Shown here in pieces: positions 38,471 to 47,551 of a stretch of 64,000 nucleotides of DNA (the first letter of the stretch is position 1; each line of letters begins with the position of its first letter). The stretch is from Modicisalibacter tunisiensis (GTDB taxonomy: Bacteria; Pseudomonadota; Gammaproteobacteria; Pseudomonadales; Halomonadaceae), in assembly GCF_020148005.1 (NCBI RefSeq), contig NZ_JAGXFD010000001.1:1949739-2013738 (forward strand). The letters run 5' to 3'. The notes under the pieces are model-generated. The model ran no database searches and was not told where the DNA came from. It saw only the letters and a program-made list of their open reading frames with translations. The position numbers were made by a program, and so were the translations under genes.

Positions 38471-38512
38471 GCGCCGCGACGCTCATCGCCCACGACACGA
38501 CAAGGACACGCC

Positions 38513-39517
38513 ATGTCTCGCAGGACTCTCGTCGGCGGCCTGACTCTGGCCGCCCTGTGCAGCGTTTCCCCGGCTCAGGCCGAGGAAACGCTGACGGTCT
38601 ATACCTACGATGCCTTCGTCTCCGAGTGGGGGCCGGGGCCGTCAGTCAAGAAGGCCTTCGAGTCGCAATGCGACTGCCGGCTCCGCTTCGTCGCCCTCGA
38701 CGGCGGTGTGGGCATCCTCCAGCGGCTCAAGCTCGAGGGCGAGGACAGCGCCGCCGACGTAGTGCTGGGGCTGGACATGAACCTCATGGCCGAGGCCCGC
38801 GACACCGGGCTGCTGGCCCCGCATGGCGTCGACCTGTCGCCGCTGGCGCTGCCGGTCGACTGGGACGACGACACCTTCGTGCCGTTCGACTGGGCGCCGT
38901 TCGCCTTCGTCTACGACACTCAGGCGCTCGCCGAACCGCCGCACAGCTTCCAGGCGCTGATCGACGCGCCGGACGATCTCAAGGTGATCATCGAGGACCC
39001 GCGCACCAGCACGCCGGGGCTAGGGTTGCTGCTGTGGATCAGGCACGCCTACGGCGATCGCGCCGACGCCATCTGGCGCGGCCTGCAGCCGCACATCCTG
39101 ACCGTGACCCGCGACTGGAGCGAGGCTTACTTCTCGCTGTTCCTGAACGGCGAGGCGCCGATGGTCATGTCCTATGCCACCTCGCCGGCCTACCACATGG
39201 CGGTGGACCACACCGACCGCTACCAGGCGGCGGCGTTCGACGAGGGCCACTACCTGCAGGTCGAGGTGGCGGCGAGGACGCGCCACGGCAAGCATCCCCA
39301 GCTGGCCCGCGAGTTTCTGGGCTTCATGCTCAGCCGCGACTTCCAGCGCGAACTGCCGCTGACCAACGTCATGTACCCGGCGATCGATCTCGGCGACGGC
39401 CTGCCCGAGGCGTATTCGAAGCTGATCGATCCCGAGGTCTATACCTTCTCGCCGCAGGTCGTTCGCGAGCACCGCAAGGCCTGGGTCGATGACTGGTTGC
39501 GCGTCAGCACCCAATGA
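38513..39517 (+). CDS. thiB: Thiamine ABC transporter periplasmic binding protein
   Basis: This 334-residue receptor has a signal peptide cleaved at AQA (residue ~23), and the mature protein begins EETLTVYTYDAFVSEWGPG, typical of ThiB/TbpA. Further family blocks are VVLGLDMNLMAEARDTGLL, PFDWAPFAFVYD, EDPRTSTPGLGLLLWI and EAPMVMSYATSPAYH. It binds thiamine, TMP or TPP for import. It overlaps thiP by four bases in a three-gene operon. Its length and gene order match E. coli thiBPQ. Confidence 0.95.
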   Translation: MSRRTLVGGLTLAALCSVSPAQAEETLTVYTYDAFVSEWGPGPSVKKAFESQCDCRLRFVALDGGVGILQRLKLEGEDSAADVVLGLDMNLMAEARDTGLLAPHGVDLSPLALPVDWDDDTFVPFDWAPFAFVYDTQALAEPPHSFQALIDAPDDLKVIIEDPRTSTPGLGLLLWIRHAYGDRADAIWRGLQPHILTVTRDWSEAYFSLFLNGEAPMVMSYATSPAYHMAVDHTDRYQAAAFDEGHYLQVEVAARTRHGKHPQLAREFLGFMLSRDFQRELPLTNVMYPAIDLGDGLPEAYSKLIDPEVYTFSPQVVREHRKAWVDDWLRVSTQ

Positions 39518-41211
39518 GCGAGGCGGGGATCGGCCCCGGGCGGGACTGGCGCCCGGCTCGTGGCGTGCTGGGCGCCGGCGTGCTCGCCTGGGCGCTGGTG
39601 GTCGGCCTGGGGCTGGGCAGTCTCGTCGCGCTGCTGGTCAATGCCCCGGTGGTGGCCCTCGACACGCTGTGGCGCGATCCCTACCTGAGCGGGGTGCTGC
39701 GCTTCTCGCTGCTCCAGGCCGGGCTGTCGACGCTGCTCAGCGTGGTGCCGGCGATTCCGGTCGCCGTGGCGCTGGCCCGACGGCCACGCTTCCCCGGGCG
39801 ACGCCTGCTGCTGCGGGCCATGGAGCTGTCGCTGGTGATCCCCACACTGATCGCGCTGTTCGGGCTGGTCGCGGTGCACGGCCGGCAGGGCTGGCTGTCG
39901 ACGCTGTGGCGTGAGCTCAGTGGTGACCCGCTCGGCTATCTCTACGGGCTGTCGGGCATCGTCCTGGCGCATGTCTTCTACAACCTGCCGCTGGCAGCAC
40001 GCCTGCTGCTTCAGGGCCTCGAACGTCAGCCCGAGGCGCAGTGGCGGCTGGTCGCCCAGTTCGGCCTGACGCGGCACGCCATCTGGCGCTGTCTGGAATG
40101 GCCCGTGATACGGCGCCTGCTGCCGCGCCTGATGGCGCTGGTCTTCACGTTGTGCTTCTCGAGCTTCGCCATCGTCATGACCCTGGGCGGCGGTCCCGGC
40201 GCGACCACCCTCGAGGTCGCTCTCTACCAGGCGCTGACCTACGAGGGGGATCTGGCGCGTGCGGCACTGCTGGCGCTGACCCAGCTGGCGGTCTGCCTGA
40301 GCCTGTGGGCCCTGGCACTGCGCCGCGGCGGCGGGACGCCGCTGCTGGCCAGCGGCGATGCAGCGCGACCGGTCGGCCGCTGGCGGCGCCGGGATGCCCG
40401 GGGCGTGTCGCGGCTCGTCGACGGCGCCTGGCTGACGGTGCTGGCGGCCCTGCTGCTGCCGCCGCTGGCGGCGGTGGTGATCGCCGGGGCCCGCGGCCTG
40501 CCGGCCTTGCCCGGGCAGGCGGCGTTGTGGCCGGCCACCCTGTTGAGCCTGGCGATGGCGCTGGCGGCGGCGCTGGGGGCGCTGACCCTGGCGCTGGCGC
40601 TGGTGGGTGCCGCCCAGCGCTGGCGACGGCGAGGCCATGCGCTGCCGGCCGGTGTGCTCGAGGGCGGCGGCCAGCTGATCCTGATCCTGCCGGCGATGGT
40701 GCTGGGTACCGGGCTCTTCCTGCTGCTGCGCCCGGGGCTGGGTGGCGACTGGCAGAGCTATGCGCTGGTGGCGCTGGTCAACGCCTTGATGGCCCTGCCG
40801 TTCGTCATGCAGGTGCTGCAGGACGGGGTGGCGCTGCCCGTCGGCAACGCGCGGCGTCTGGCCGATCAGCTGGGCGTGCGTGGCTGGGCGTACTGGCGCT
40901 GGCTGATCTGGCCCCGGCTGAAGCGACCCATGGGGCTGGCGCTGGCCTACGCGATGACCCTGTCGCTGGGCGATTTCAGCGTCATCGCGCTGTTCGGCAG
41001 CCCCAGTCGCCCGACACTGCCGATGCTGCTCTACCAGCAGCTCGGCGGCTACCGCTGGCAGGGCGCGGCGGCCACCGCCCTGGTGCTGCTGCTGGTCGTG
41101 GTGGTGGTCTTCGCGCTGCTGGAGCGCCTCTCGCGACGCCGGCCCCGCTACCCGCAATCCCGTTACTGGCCGACATCGCGTGGAAATGGCCTCGAGTCCG
41201 ATCATGCTTGA
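39514..41211 (+). CDS. thiP: Thiamine ABC transporter permease
   Basis: This 565-residue inner-membrane protein is a fused double permease with about 12 helices. It has two binding-protein-dependent transport modules, as in ThiP. EAA-type loops occur in each half (LEWPVIRRLLPRLMALVF near residue 195, and LADQLGVRGWAYWRWLIWPR near residue 455). The second half ends with YAMTLSLGDFSVIALFG. It is coupled to thiB upstream and overlaps thiQ by eight bases. Confidence 0.94.
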   Translation: MSEAGIGPGRDWRPARGVLGAGVLAWALVVGLGLGSLVALLVNAPVVALDTLWRDPYLSGVLRFSLLQAGLSTLLSVVPAIPVAVALARRPRFPGRRLLLRAMELSLVIPTLIALFGLVAVHGRQGWLSTLWRELSGDPLGYLYGLSGIVLAHVFYNLPLAARLLLQGLERQPEAQWRLVAQFGLTRHAIWRCLEWPVIRRLLPRLMALVFTLCFSSFAIVMTLGGGPGATTLEVALYQALTYEGDLARAALLALTQLAVCLSLWALALRRGGGTPLLASGDAARPVGRWRRRDARGVSRLVDGAWLTVLAALLLPPLAAVVIAGARGLPALPGQAALWPATLLSLAMALAAALGALTLALALVGAAQRWRRRGHALPAGVLEGGGQLILILPAMVLGTGLFLLLRPGLGGDWQSYALVALVNALMALPFVMQVLQDGVALPVGNARRLADQLGVRGWAYWRWLIWPRLKRPMGLALAYAMTLSLGDFSVIALFGSPSRPTLPMLLYQQLGGYRWQGAAATALVLLLVVVVVFALLERLSRRRPRYPQSRYWPTSRGNGLESDHA

Positions 41212-41863
41212 ATGCCGCGACCTGCAGTTCCACTACGATCGCGCCGACCCGGGCGAGACGCCGGATTTCGATTTCACGCTGCGGCTCGCGCCCGGCGAGT
41301 GTCTGGCGGTGCAGGGGCCGTCCGGGTGCGGCAAGAGTACCCTGCTGAACCTGATCGCCGGCTTTCTCGAGCCGGCCTCGGGCTGGCTGGGCTGGGCAGG
41401 GCGCTCCTGGCGTGACCTGCCGCCGTGGGAGCGCGCGCTGACCACGGTCTTTCAGGAGGACAACCTGTTCGCCCACCTGCCGGTGTGGATCAACGTCGGC
41501 CTGGGCCTGGCGCCGGATCTGCGCCTGGATGCCGCCGCCCACCGGCGCATTCGCGACGGGCTGGCGCGGGTCGGGCTCGAGGGGTTGCAGGATCGCCTGC
41601 CGGCGGCGCTGTCCGGCGGGCAGCGCCAGCGCGTGGCGCTACTGAGGGCCCTGTTGCGCGAACGCCCGCTGCTGCTGCTCGATGAGCCGTTCAGCGGGCT
41701 GGATGCCGACAACCGGCACCAGCTCTGGGAGCTGGTGCGCGAGCAACGCCGACGCGGCGTCGCCGTGCTGCTGGTCAGCCACGATAACGAGGACATCCGC
41801 GCCCTGGCGGACCGCCGCTGCGCTCTGCAGGGGGGACGACTGGTCGAGTCCGCGGCGATCTGA
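41204..41863 (+). CDS. thiQ: Thiamine ABC transporter ATPase
   Basis: This 219-residue ATPase powers thiamine import. It has Walker [10 protein letters not shown] (residues ~39-47), the Q-loop [10 protein letters not shown], the signature [11 protein letters not shown] and Walker [13 protein letters not shown] followed by the switch His in VSHDNEDI. The ATG at 41204 inside the end of thiP is preferred because the protein then starts [11 protein letters not shown], as in the family. The 28-bp space to the end of the operon shows no clear terminator. Confidence 0.94.
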   Translation: MLECRDLQFHYDRADPGETPDFDFTLRLAPGECLAVQGPSGCGKSTLLNLIAGFLEPASGWLGWAGRSWRDLPPWERALTTVFQEDNLFAHLPVWINVGLGLAPDLRLDAAAHRRIRDGLARVGLEGLQDRLPAALSGGQRQRVALLRALLRERPLLLLDEPFSGLDADNRHQLWELVREQRRRGVAVLLVSHDNEDIRALADRRCALQGGRLVESAAI

Positions 41864-41951
41864 CAGAATCGGGAGCTCGCTGGACAGACACCACAGACCG
41901 TCAGCGCCGGCATTGTCGGCCAAGATGGCTCGCCCTTTTCGAGGAAACCCC

Positions 41952-43796
41952 ATGCCCGAGTATCGCTCACGCACCACCACCGCCGGCCGCAACATGGCCG
42001 GCGCCCGCGCCCTGTGGCGCGCCACCGGGATGAAGGACGACGACTTCCACAAGCCGATCATCGCGGTGGCCAACTCCTTCACCCAGTTCGTGCCCGGTCA
42101 CGTGCATCTCAAAGACATGGGACAGCTGGTGGCCCGCGAGATCGAGAAGGCCGGCGGGGTGGCCAAGGAGTTCAACACCATCGCCGTGGACGACGGCATC
42201 GCCATGGGTCACGATGGCATGCTCTATTCGCTGCCGAGCCGCGACATCATCGCCGACAGCGTCGAGTACATGGTCAACGCTCATTGCGCCGATGCCCTGG
42301 TGTGCATCTCCAACTGCGACAAGATCACCCCGGGAATGCTGATGGCCGCCATGCGCCTCAACATTCCGGTGATCTTCGTCTCCGGCGGCCCCATGGAAGC
42401 CGGCAAGACCAAGCTGCTTGACCACGGCCTCGATCTGGTCGATGCCATGGTAATGGCCGCCGACGATTCGGTGGACGACGAGACCCTCAACGAGGTCGAA
42501 CGCAGCGCCTGCCCGACCTGCGGCAGCTGCTCGGGCATGTTCACCGCCAATTCCATGAACTGCCTGACCGAGGCGCTGGGGCTGGCGCTGCCGGGCAACG
42601 GCACCCTGCTGGCCACCCACGGCGACCGCCGCCGGCTGTTCGAGACCGCCGGCCATCGCATCGTCGAGCTGGCCAGGCGCTACTATGAGGGCGACGAGGC
42701 GCACCTGCTGCCGCGCGCCATCGGTTCCAAGGCGGCGTTCAAGAACGCCATGACCCTCGACATCGCCATGGGCGGCTCCACCAATACCATCCTGCATCTG
42801 CTGGCGGCGGCCCAGGAGGCGGAGATCGATTTCGACATGAACGATATCGACCGCCTGTCGCGGGAAGTGCCGCAGCTGTGCAAGCTGGCGCCCAACACCC
42901 AGAAGTACCATATCGAGGACTGCCATCGTGCCGGCGGCATCATGGGGATTCTCGGCGAGCTGGACCGCGCCGGGGTGCTGAATACGTCGGTACCCACCGT
43001 GTACGGCGATTCGCTGGCGGCGGCCCTCGACGAGTGGGACATCATGCGCAATCCGAGCCCGGAAGTGGTCGAGTTCTACAGAGCCGGGCCGGGCGGCGTG
43101 CCTACCCAGGAGGCCTTCTCGCAGTCGGCGCGCTGGCCGAGCCTGGACGGCGACCGTGTGAGCGGCTGTATCCGCGACCTGGAGCACGCCTTCTCGACCG
43201 AGGGCGGTCTGGCCGTGCTCAAGGGCAACATCGCCCAGGATGGCTGCGTGGTGAAGACCGCCGGCGTCGATGACTCGATTCTGGTCTTCGAGGGGCCGGC
43301 GCACGTGGTCGAGTCCCAGGATCAGGCGGTGGAGCACATCCTCGGCGGCCAGGTGAAGGAAGGCGAGGTGGTGGTGATCCGCTACGAGGGCCCGAAGGGC
43401 GGCCCCGGCATGCAGGAGATGCTCTATCCGACCTCGTATCTCAAGTCGAAAGGGCTGGGCAAGGCCTGTGCGCTGCTTACCGACGGCCGTTTCTCCGGCG
43501 GCACCTCGGGACTGTCGATCGGTCATGTATCACCGGAAGCGGCTGCCGGCGGCGCCATCGGCCTGGTGGAGAGCGGCGACATCATCCGTATCGACATTCC
43601 CAACCGTTCGATCGACGTCAAGCTCTCCGACGAGGAACTCGAGCAGCGTCGCCTGGCTCAGCAGGCGCGTGGCAGCGAGGCCTGGAAACCGAGCATCCAG
43701 CGCCTGCGCAAGGTCTCCGCGGCGCTCAAGGCCTATGCACTGCTGGCCACTTCCGCCGACAAGGGCGCGGTACGGGACCTGAGCAAGCTCGATTGA
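41952..43796 (+). CDS. ilvD: Dihydroxy-acid dehydratase
   Basis: This 614-residue Fe-S enzyme makes the 2-keto acids of valine, isoleucine and pantothenate synthesis. Iron-sulfur and substrate motifs are clear: [29 protein letters not shown] and [19 protein letters not shown], with the third Cys in between. C-terminal [20 protein letters not shown] is the family signature. The start at 41952 follows GAGGAAACCCC. The type matches the long 4Fe-4S IlvD of proteobacteria. It is apparently transcribed alone. Confidence 0.97.
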   Translation: MPEYRSRTTTAGRNMAGARALWRATGMKDDDFHKPIIAVANSFTQFVPGHVHLKDMGQLVAREIEKAGGVAKEFNTIAVDDGIAMGHDGMLYSLPSRDIIADSVEYMVNAHCADALVCISNCDKITPGMLMAAMRLNIPVIFVSGGPMEAGKTKLLDHGLDLVDAMVMAADDSVDDETLNEVERSACPTCGSCSGMFTANSMNCLTEALGLALPGNGTLLATHGDRRRLFETAGHRIVELARRYYEGDEAHLLPRAIGSKAAFKNAMTLDIAMGGSTNTILHLLAAAQEAEIDFDMNDIDRLSREVPQLCKLAPNTQKYHIEDCHRAGGIMGILGELDRAGVLNTSVPTVYGDSLAAALDEWDIMRNPSPEVVEFYRAGPGGVPTQEAFSQSARWPSLDGDRVSGCIRDLEHAFSTEGGLAVLKGNIAQDGCVVKTAGVDDSILVFEGPAHVVESQDQAVEHILGGQVKEGEVVVIRYEGPKGGPGMQEMLYPTSYLKSKGLGKACALLTDGRFSGGTSGLSIGHVSPEAAAGGAIGLVESGDIIRIDIPNRSIDVKLSDEELEQRRLAQQARGSEAWKPSIQRLRKVSAALKAYALLATSADKGAVRDLSKLD

Positions 43797-43828
43797 GCGT
43801 GTCGCGCGGCTGACGCGCCAACTCAGGA

Positions 43829-43855
43829 CGAGGCCCGCGGGTGGCGCGGGCCTCG
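43829..43855. terminator. Hairpin between ilvD and the convergent small gene
   Basis: An 11-bp perfect stem (43829-43839 with 43845-43855) around GGTGG lies 32 bases past ilvD. It has no T-run on either strand, so it may only be a partial terminator. Confidence 0.45.
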
Positions 43856-43891
43856 ATGATCGCGGGCAGGCGACGGGCCTGCCGCGGTGCG

Positions 43892-44008
43892 TCAGGCAGC
43901 TTCCGGCACCTCTGCCTCGGCCTCGGCCGCTTCACGCAGAAGCTCCAGTTCGCACTCGATGACATACCAAACTTCCAGCCATTCCAGGCTGTCCTCGGAA
44001 TAACACAT
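43892..44008 (-). CDS. 38-residue acidic peptide of unknown function
   Basis: The ATG at 44008 is preceded by AAGGAGGA at ideal distance, among the best ribosome sites in the window, so this short frame is probably translated. The peptide is MCYSEDSLEWLEVWYVIECE, then a leucine- and glutamate-rich helix ending in repeated Ala-Glu. It has two Cys, two Trp and a net charge near -12. No signal peptide is present. Longer in-frame starts upstream (to 44161) lack a ribosome site. I do not recognise the family. It lies between ilvD and the divergent oxidoreductase gene. Confidence 0.6.
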   Translation of the reverse strand: MCYSEDSLEWLEVWYVIECELELLREAAEAEAEVPEAA

Positions 44009-44170
44009 CGTCGTTTCCTCCTTCCTCGCGGAATGCTGAACTTCACGCCACAGTATGGTTGATACGACGAAGGTCGAGGTAAGGGTGTCGACCATGTTCT
44101 TGACAATTATCACGGCAAGATCTTCGCCCGTCCATGTGGGCATGGGGATTGCTGTCAGCAAGGAGACGCC

Positions 44171-45232
44171 ATGAAGGAATCATTCAACGTCGGGGTCGTC
44201 GGTTACGGTTTTGCCAGCCAGACCTTCCACGTGCCGCTCATCCAGGCCACCCCGGGGCTCGAGCTGGTGGCGGTCTCATCGAGCGATGCCGCCAAGGTTC
44301 ATCGCGACCTGTCCGCGGTGGAGGTGGCTGCCTCGCCGCAGGCGCTTTTCGCGCGGCACGAGGTCGATCTGGTGGTCATTCCGACGCCCAACGAGAGCCA
44401 CTTTCCGCTGGCCAAGGCGGCGCTCGCCGCCGGCAAGCACGTAGTGGTCGACAAGCCGTTCACGGTGACCCTGAGCGAGGCCCGGCAGCTGCGCACGCTG
44501 GCCGAGCAGGCCGGGCGCCTGCTGTCGGTGTTTCACAATCGCCGCTGGGACAGTGACTTCCTGACCGTGCGCGAGCTGCTTGCCGAGGAGACGCTGGGCC
44601 GGGTCGTGCACTTCGAATCACGCTTTGACCGTTTCCGCCCCGAAGTCCGCCAGCGCTGGCGGGAGCAGGCCAGACCCGGGGGCGGGATCTGGTTCGACCT
44701 GGGGCCGCACCTGCTGGATCAGGTGCATCAGCTGTTCGGCATGCCGCGCGCGATTCTCGTGGATCTGGCACGGCGCCGTGACGGCGCCCAGATCGATGAC
44801 GACTTCCTGGCTCTGCTCGACTACGAGGGCAAGCGTGTGAGCCTGCATGCCTCGGCGTTGGTCGCCGCCGAATCGCCGCGTTTCGTCATCCACGGTACGC
44901 AGGGTAGTTACGTCAAGTACGGGCTGGATCCGCAGGAGGGCCGGCTCAAGCAGGGCGAGACACCGGCACCCCGGTGGGGCGAGGACACGCGGAACGGACG
45001 ACTGACGCTGGCCGCGGAGGATGGCCGGCTGGGGGAGCGCGAGCATCCGACGCTGCCCGGCGATTACCTGGCCTACTATCAGGGCGTGCGCGATGCCCTG
45101 CTGGGCGAGGGCGACAACCCGGTGCCGGTGGACGAGGCACTGGCGGTAATGCAGTTGCTCGAGACGGGGCTCGACAGCGCGCGTCAGCAGCGTTGGGTGC
45201 GCCTCAAGGAAAAGAACGCCCCGAGGCACTGA
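44171..45232 (+). CDS. Gfo/Idh/MocA-family oxidoreductase (YdgJ-like)
   Basis: This 353-residue NAD(P)-dependent dehydrogenase has an N-terminal Rossmann fold (NVGVVGYGFASQTFHVPLI) and the catalytic-region motif AAGKHVVVDKPFTVTL at ~92-107 with the EKP-equivalent Lys. The C-terminal domain has FHNRRWDSDFLTV and GGGIWFDLGPHLLDQVHQLF. The combination is closest to YdgJ and inositol/sugar dehydrogenases. The substrate is probably a polyol or sugar but is not resolved. It is monocistronic, with a ribosome site AAGGAGACGCC and its own terminator. Confidence 0.88.
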   Translation: MKESFNVGVVGYGFASQTFHVPLIQATPGLELVAVSSSDAAKVHRDLSAVEVAASPQALFARHEVDLVVIPTPNESHFPLAKAALAAGKHVVVDKPFTVTLSEARQLRTLAEQAGRLLSVFHNRRWDSDFLTVRELLAEETLGRVVHFESRFDRFRPEVRQRWREQARPGGGIWFDLGPHLLDQVHQLFGMPRAILVDLARRRDGAQIDDDFLALLDYEGKRVSLHASALVAAESPRFVIHGTQGSYVKYGLDPQEGRLKQGETPAPRWGEDTRNGRLTLAAEDGRLGEREHPTLPGDYLAYYQGVRDALLGEGDNPVPVDEALAVMQLLETGLDSARQQRWVRLKEKNAPRH

Positions 45233-45260
45233 TGCCCGTCATGCGCATGCTTCCCCTTCG

Positions 45261-45284
45261 ACCCCGGCTCCGGCCGGGGTTTTT
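45261..45284 (+). terminator. Intrinsic terminator of the oxidoreductase gene
   Basis: An ACCCCGGC / GCCGGGGT stem (45261-45268 with 45273-45280) with a TCCG loop is followed by TTTT, 28 bases after the stop. Confidence 0.85.
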
Positions 45285-45315
45285 CATGCTGGGAGGGAGC
45301 GGTTTTGATTGCCGG

Positions 45316-45369
45316 GTTAACATTAGCCTGCAATAGATATTGCGAGATAATTGTTAGCGTGTTAATGTT
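45316..45369. promoter_or_regulatory. AT-rich palindromic island upstream of the first exported-protein gene
   Basis: This 54-bp block is far richer in A+T than its surroundings. It holds a perfect palindrome GCAATA-GA-TATTGC (45330-45343), flanked by the inverted arms AACATTA (45319-45325) and TAATGTT (45363-45369). It lies 130 bases ahead of the gene at 45499 and is the most likely regulator-binding or promoter region for it. Confidence 0.45.
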
Positions 45370-45498
45370 GTTCCCGTCGACGCGGCGCCACAAGCGCCAA
45401 GTCCCGTGACACATGGAAACCCGCTGCTCGGCCCATGCCGCTTGAATGTCGGGTCACTCCGTGGTCAATAGCCACGTCTTCCATGAGGAGGTTCGAAC

Positions 45499-45828
45499 AT
45501 GAAACGCATCAATCCGATTTCCCTCGCGTCTGTCCTGCTGGTTTCCACTCTGGCGGCTTCCGGTGCCGTGATGGCCGGCGAAACAAGCACGATCGCCCCG
45601 GACAGCGGCCTGGATGTCGGCCATCAGGTGCCGCCGCAGCACCCCGTGCAGGCGACCCACAATTCCGGCATCAACCTTGGTGATGGCAGCGAGGTCGTTA
45701 CCGACGTCAGCGATCTCGCCCCCGGCGCCGGCATCGAGGCCGTTCAGGCGCGCATTGGACAAGGCCATCATGCCGTGATGCGCACTGCCTACCAGGTCAA
45801 GCCGCTGGTGAGCGACGGTGGTGTATAA
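45499..45828 (+). CDS. Small exported repeat-motif protein, subfamily A
   Basis: This 109-residue protein has a strong GAGGAGG ribosome site and a Sec signal peptide ending AVMA (residue ~26). The mature chain is low in hydrophobic residues and carries a recurring motif, Gly-(Val/Ile/Leu)-(Asp/Asn/Glu), in APDSGLDVG (33-41), HNSGINLGD (54-62), APGAGIEAVQAR (74-85) and a truncated copy at the C-terminus. The gene at 46740 is a clear paralogue with all four motifs in the same order. I know no named domain that fits. It is probably a soluble periplasmic protein. It converges on the 45962 gene across a shared terminator. Confidence 0.75.
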   Translation: MKRINPISLASVLLVSTLAASGAVMAGETSTIAPDSGLDVGHQVPPQHPVQATHNSGINLGDGSEVVTDVSDLAPGAGIEAVQARIGQGHHAVMRTAYQVKPLVSDGGV

Positions 45829-45881
45829 CCGCCCACTTCCGGGTCCTTTCTCCCAGGCCCGGTTCGGTAGTGCCGAGCTAC

Positions 45882-45913
45882 AAAAAAACCCCGCTGATGA
45901 GCGGGGTTTTTTT
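45882..45913. terminator. Bidirectional intrinsic terminator between convergent small genes
   Basis: The stem CCCCGCT / AGCGGGG (45889-45895 with 45900-45906) has a GATG loop, with seven A before and seven T after. It therefore terminates transcripts from both sides. Confidence 0.95.
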
Positions 45914-45961
45914 ATGGGTGTCGTTCAACCAGAACACGAAACGATTTTCACGTAGCAGTGA

Positions 45962-46336
45962 TCAGGGGGAATCATCGCCGATGCGATCATCCTTGGCATC
46001 GACCCCCTTGTCCTTGACCACACTGTTGTCGCTGTAGCTGGTCTGCTTGTCGACGTCCGAGGCGCCGGTATCCGACGGGCGATCCTCGTAGGTATCGACA
46101 CCCTCATCCTTGGCGAGCTCGTTGGTGCCGGCGGCGCCGTCCTGGTCGGGGGTACCATTGAGTTTTGCCGCTTCCGTCTGCTCCTCGGGCTTCTGCGGAG
46201 GTACATTGTGGCCCTCGACACCAGCATCGACGCCCTTGTCGGGTGCCACGGTGGTATCCGCCACGGCAGTGCCGGACAGTACCAGCATTGAAGCCAGCAG
46301 GGCCGAGGTCAGCGACAGTCCTTTCACGCTCTTCAT
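45962..46336 (-). CDS. Small exported acidic repeat-motif protein, subfamily B
   Basis: This 124-residue protein is read from the ATG at 46336, with GGAGG seven bases upstream. The signal peptide ends TAVA (residue ~26). The mature protein is very acidic and probably disordered, with motif copies APDKGVDAG (31-39), AKDEGVDTYEDR (75-86) and VKDKGVDAKDDR (107-118). It is paralogous to the gene at 47552: both share the leader (KGL-LTSALLA), EGH, PQK-EEQ, EDRP and VKDKG. A 36-bp repeat upstream looks like its promoter. Function is unknown. The acidity suits a halophile's periplasm. Confidence 0.75.
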   Translation of the reverse strand: MKSVKGLSLTSALLASMLVLSGTAVADTTVAPDKGVDAGVEGHNVPPQKPEEQTEAAKLNGTPDQDGAAGTNELAKDEGVDTYEDRPSDTGASDVDKQTSYSDNSVVKDKGVDAKDDRIGDDSP

Positions 46337-46484
46337 TAACACACCTCCATGCATGCTTGGGTTGCGTGTGGAATTTCAGCAATGTGCGACGGTCATTCCT
46401 GCGTCTCACATCTTGTACATACCCTAGACATGAAAATAATCCATGTAAAGTAATGGCCGGTTTGATGAGCCATGCTTCACCGAC

Positions 46485-46520
46485 AAGCTAGCCAAGGAAT
46501 CGTTGCGCTGCAAACTATCG
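46485..46520 (-). repeat. 36-bp direct repeat, copy 1 (promoter-like module)
   Basis: It matches the copy at 48100-48135 at 35 of 36 bases. On the minus strand it contains TTGCAG (46513-46508), a 17-bp spacer and TAGCTT (46490-46485). This is the geometry of a sigma-70 promoter, and the repeat ends exactly at the -10-like box. It also contains the small palindrome TTGC-AGC-GCAA. It lies 149 bp upstream of the subfamily B gene at 45962-46336. The rest of the 46337-46739 gap holds an AT-rich leader and a 10-bp hairpin (46679-46688 with 46701-46710) past the next gene's stop. Confidence 0.7.
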
Positions 46521-46739
46521 GCTGGCCACAGGATGCCGGTGTGCACGCGTTGTCGAGGCAGGCTCGTCGATGGGGAGGGTGATGTGACGGGGAACTTGGC
46601 GGTGTGCGGGGCAGGGCCGGGGGAGGCAGGTGCGATTTTGACAATGTATCGGCTGATGGCCGGATGTCGGCCTTCACAGCCGGCTCCCGGGCGAGAGCGG
46701 GGGAGCCGGCGGTGGCCTTGGCGACACGATGATTATCGA

Positions 46740-47072
46740 TTATCGGCTGCGTTGTTCGAAGGCGTCGACCCCGGCGGCGGAAGTCAGTGGTGCCATGCCC
46801 CGGTAGTTGGTGCGGGTATCCACCAGCACTGCTGGCGATGCGCGATACTCGAGGGCGTCGATGCCGGCGCCGGGAGCCAGCGAGATGCCGGGAGCCGGGG
46901 CCCGGCGAGAGGCCAGGTTGATGCCGGCGTCATTCAGTGGCGTGGCTGTCACTCGTTGCCCGTTATCGAGGCCGTGATCAGAGGCGACGCTGCTGGCCAG
47001 CGCCGTTCCGGAAGTGGCCAGAAGGCCGATGAGCACGAGGGACCCGAATGAGAATGTCTGGGTGGTTTTCAT
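46740..47072 (-). CDS. Small exported repeat-motif protein, subfamily A
   Basis: This 110-residue paralogue of the 45499 product has a signal peptide ending ALA (residue ~26). Motif copies are ASDHGLDNGQR (30-40), NDAGINLASR (47-56), APGAGIDALEYR (66-77) and SAAGVDAFEQR (98-108), spaced much as in its partner. Outside the motifs the two proteins have diverged strongly, so the duplication is old and the motif residues are under constraint. It is less acidic than subfamily B. Function is unknown, and an exported, soluble location is inferred. Confidence 0.72.
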   Translation of the reverse strand: MKTTQTFSFGSLVLIGLLATSGTALASSVASDHGLDNGQRVTATPLNDAGINLASRRAPAPGISLAPGAGIDALEYRASPAVLVDTRTNYRGMAPLTSAAGVDAFEQRSR

Positions 47073-47551
47073 GGGTTGCCTCCCGTCAGGATGTGGGAGT
47101 TCGTGATGGATCGAGGGGGACGGGGGTAGTGCCGTGAGCCTCGAGAGTCGTCATGGCAGTCGACTCGAGGTGGCATGGGGAGGGGCTGCCTGATGCTCTC
47201 AGCATGTAACGCTGACCAATAGTTGACAAGTTGGTTTTTTTTGATCGTGATGCTGGTTTATTTATCTCCATGTTCGGCTGACAGGCTTGTGAGCCGGTAT
47301 ATCAAGTCCCTGGGCCATGCTCCGGGCCAGAGCCTTCCTGGCGGGGGATTGCCTCGATGGTTCCGGCGCCAGCGGCGCGACGTCGCGGCAGGCGGGAGCA
47401 GGCGATTATCGGGAAAGCGTTGGCATGGAGTCGGGGCGTGGCGAGGGCTTGGCCGGCGATGAGCCAAAAAAACCTCGGCGGGAGCCGAGGTTTTCGCGTG
47501 TCGCTGAGCCGGTGGTGACGCAGGGATAGAAACCAGCCCGGGACAACCTTT
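47073..47551. other. 479-bp gap between two exported-protein genes
   Basis: No reliable coding frame is seen. The left half should hold the promoter of the gene at 46740 (minus strand). An AT-rich stretch with an eight-base T-run (about 47232-47240) is the likely zone. The right part holds the terminator of the 47552 gene. Confidence 0.4.
47466..47494. terminator. Intrinsic terminator after the gene at 47552
   Basis: AACCTCGGC / GCCGAGGTT (47471-47479 with 47484-47492) surrounds GGGA. An A-run before it serves as the minus-strand U-tract, and TTTT follows on the plus strand. Confidence 0.88.

Noticed and set aside
38421-38512. TPP riboswitch upstream of thiBPQ
   Set aside because: Only 92 bases separate lon and thiB, a -10-like box lies in the middle, and no CTGAGA or ACC-type thi-box blocks are present.
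47086-47271. 61-codon minus-strand frame in the gap upstream of 46740
   Set aside because: No ribosome site, no similarity to the neighbouring exported proteins, and composition typical of non-coding leader.
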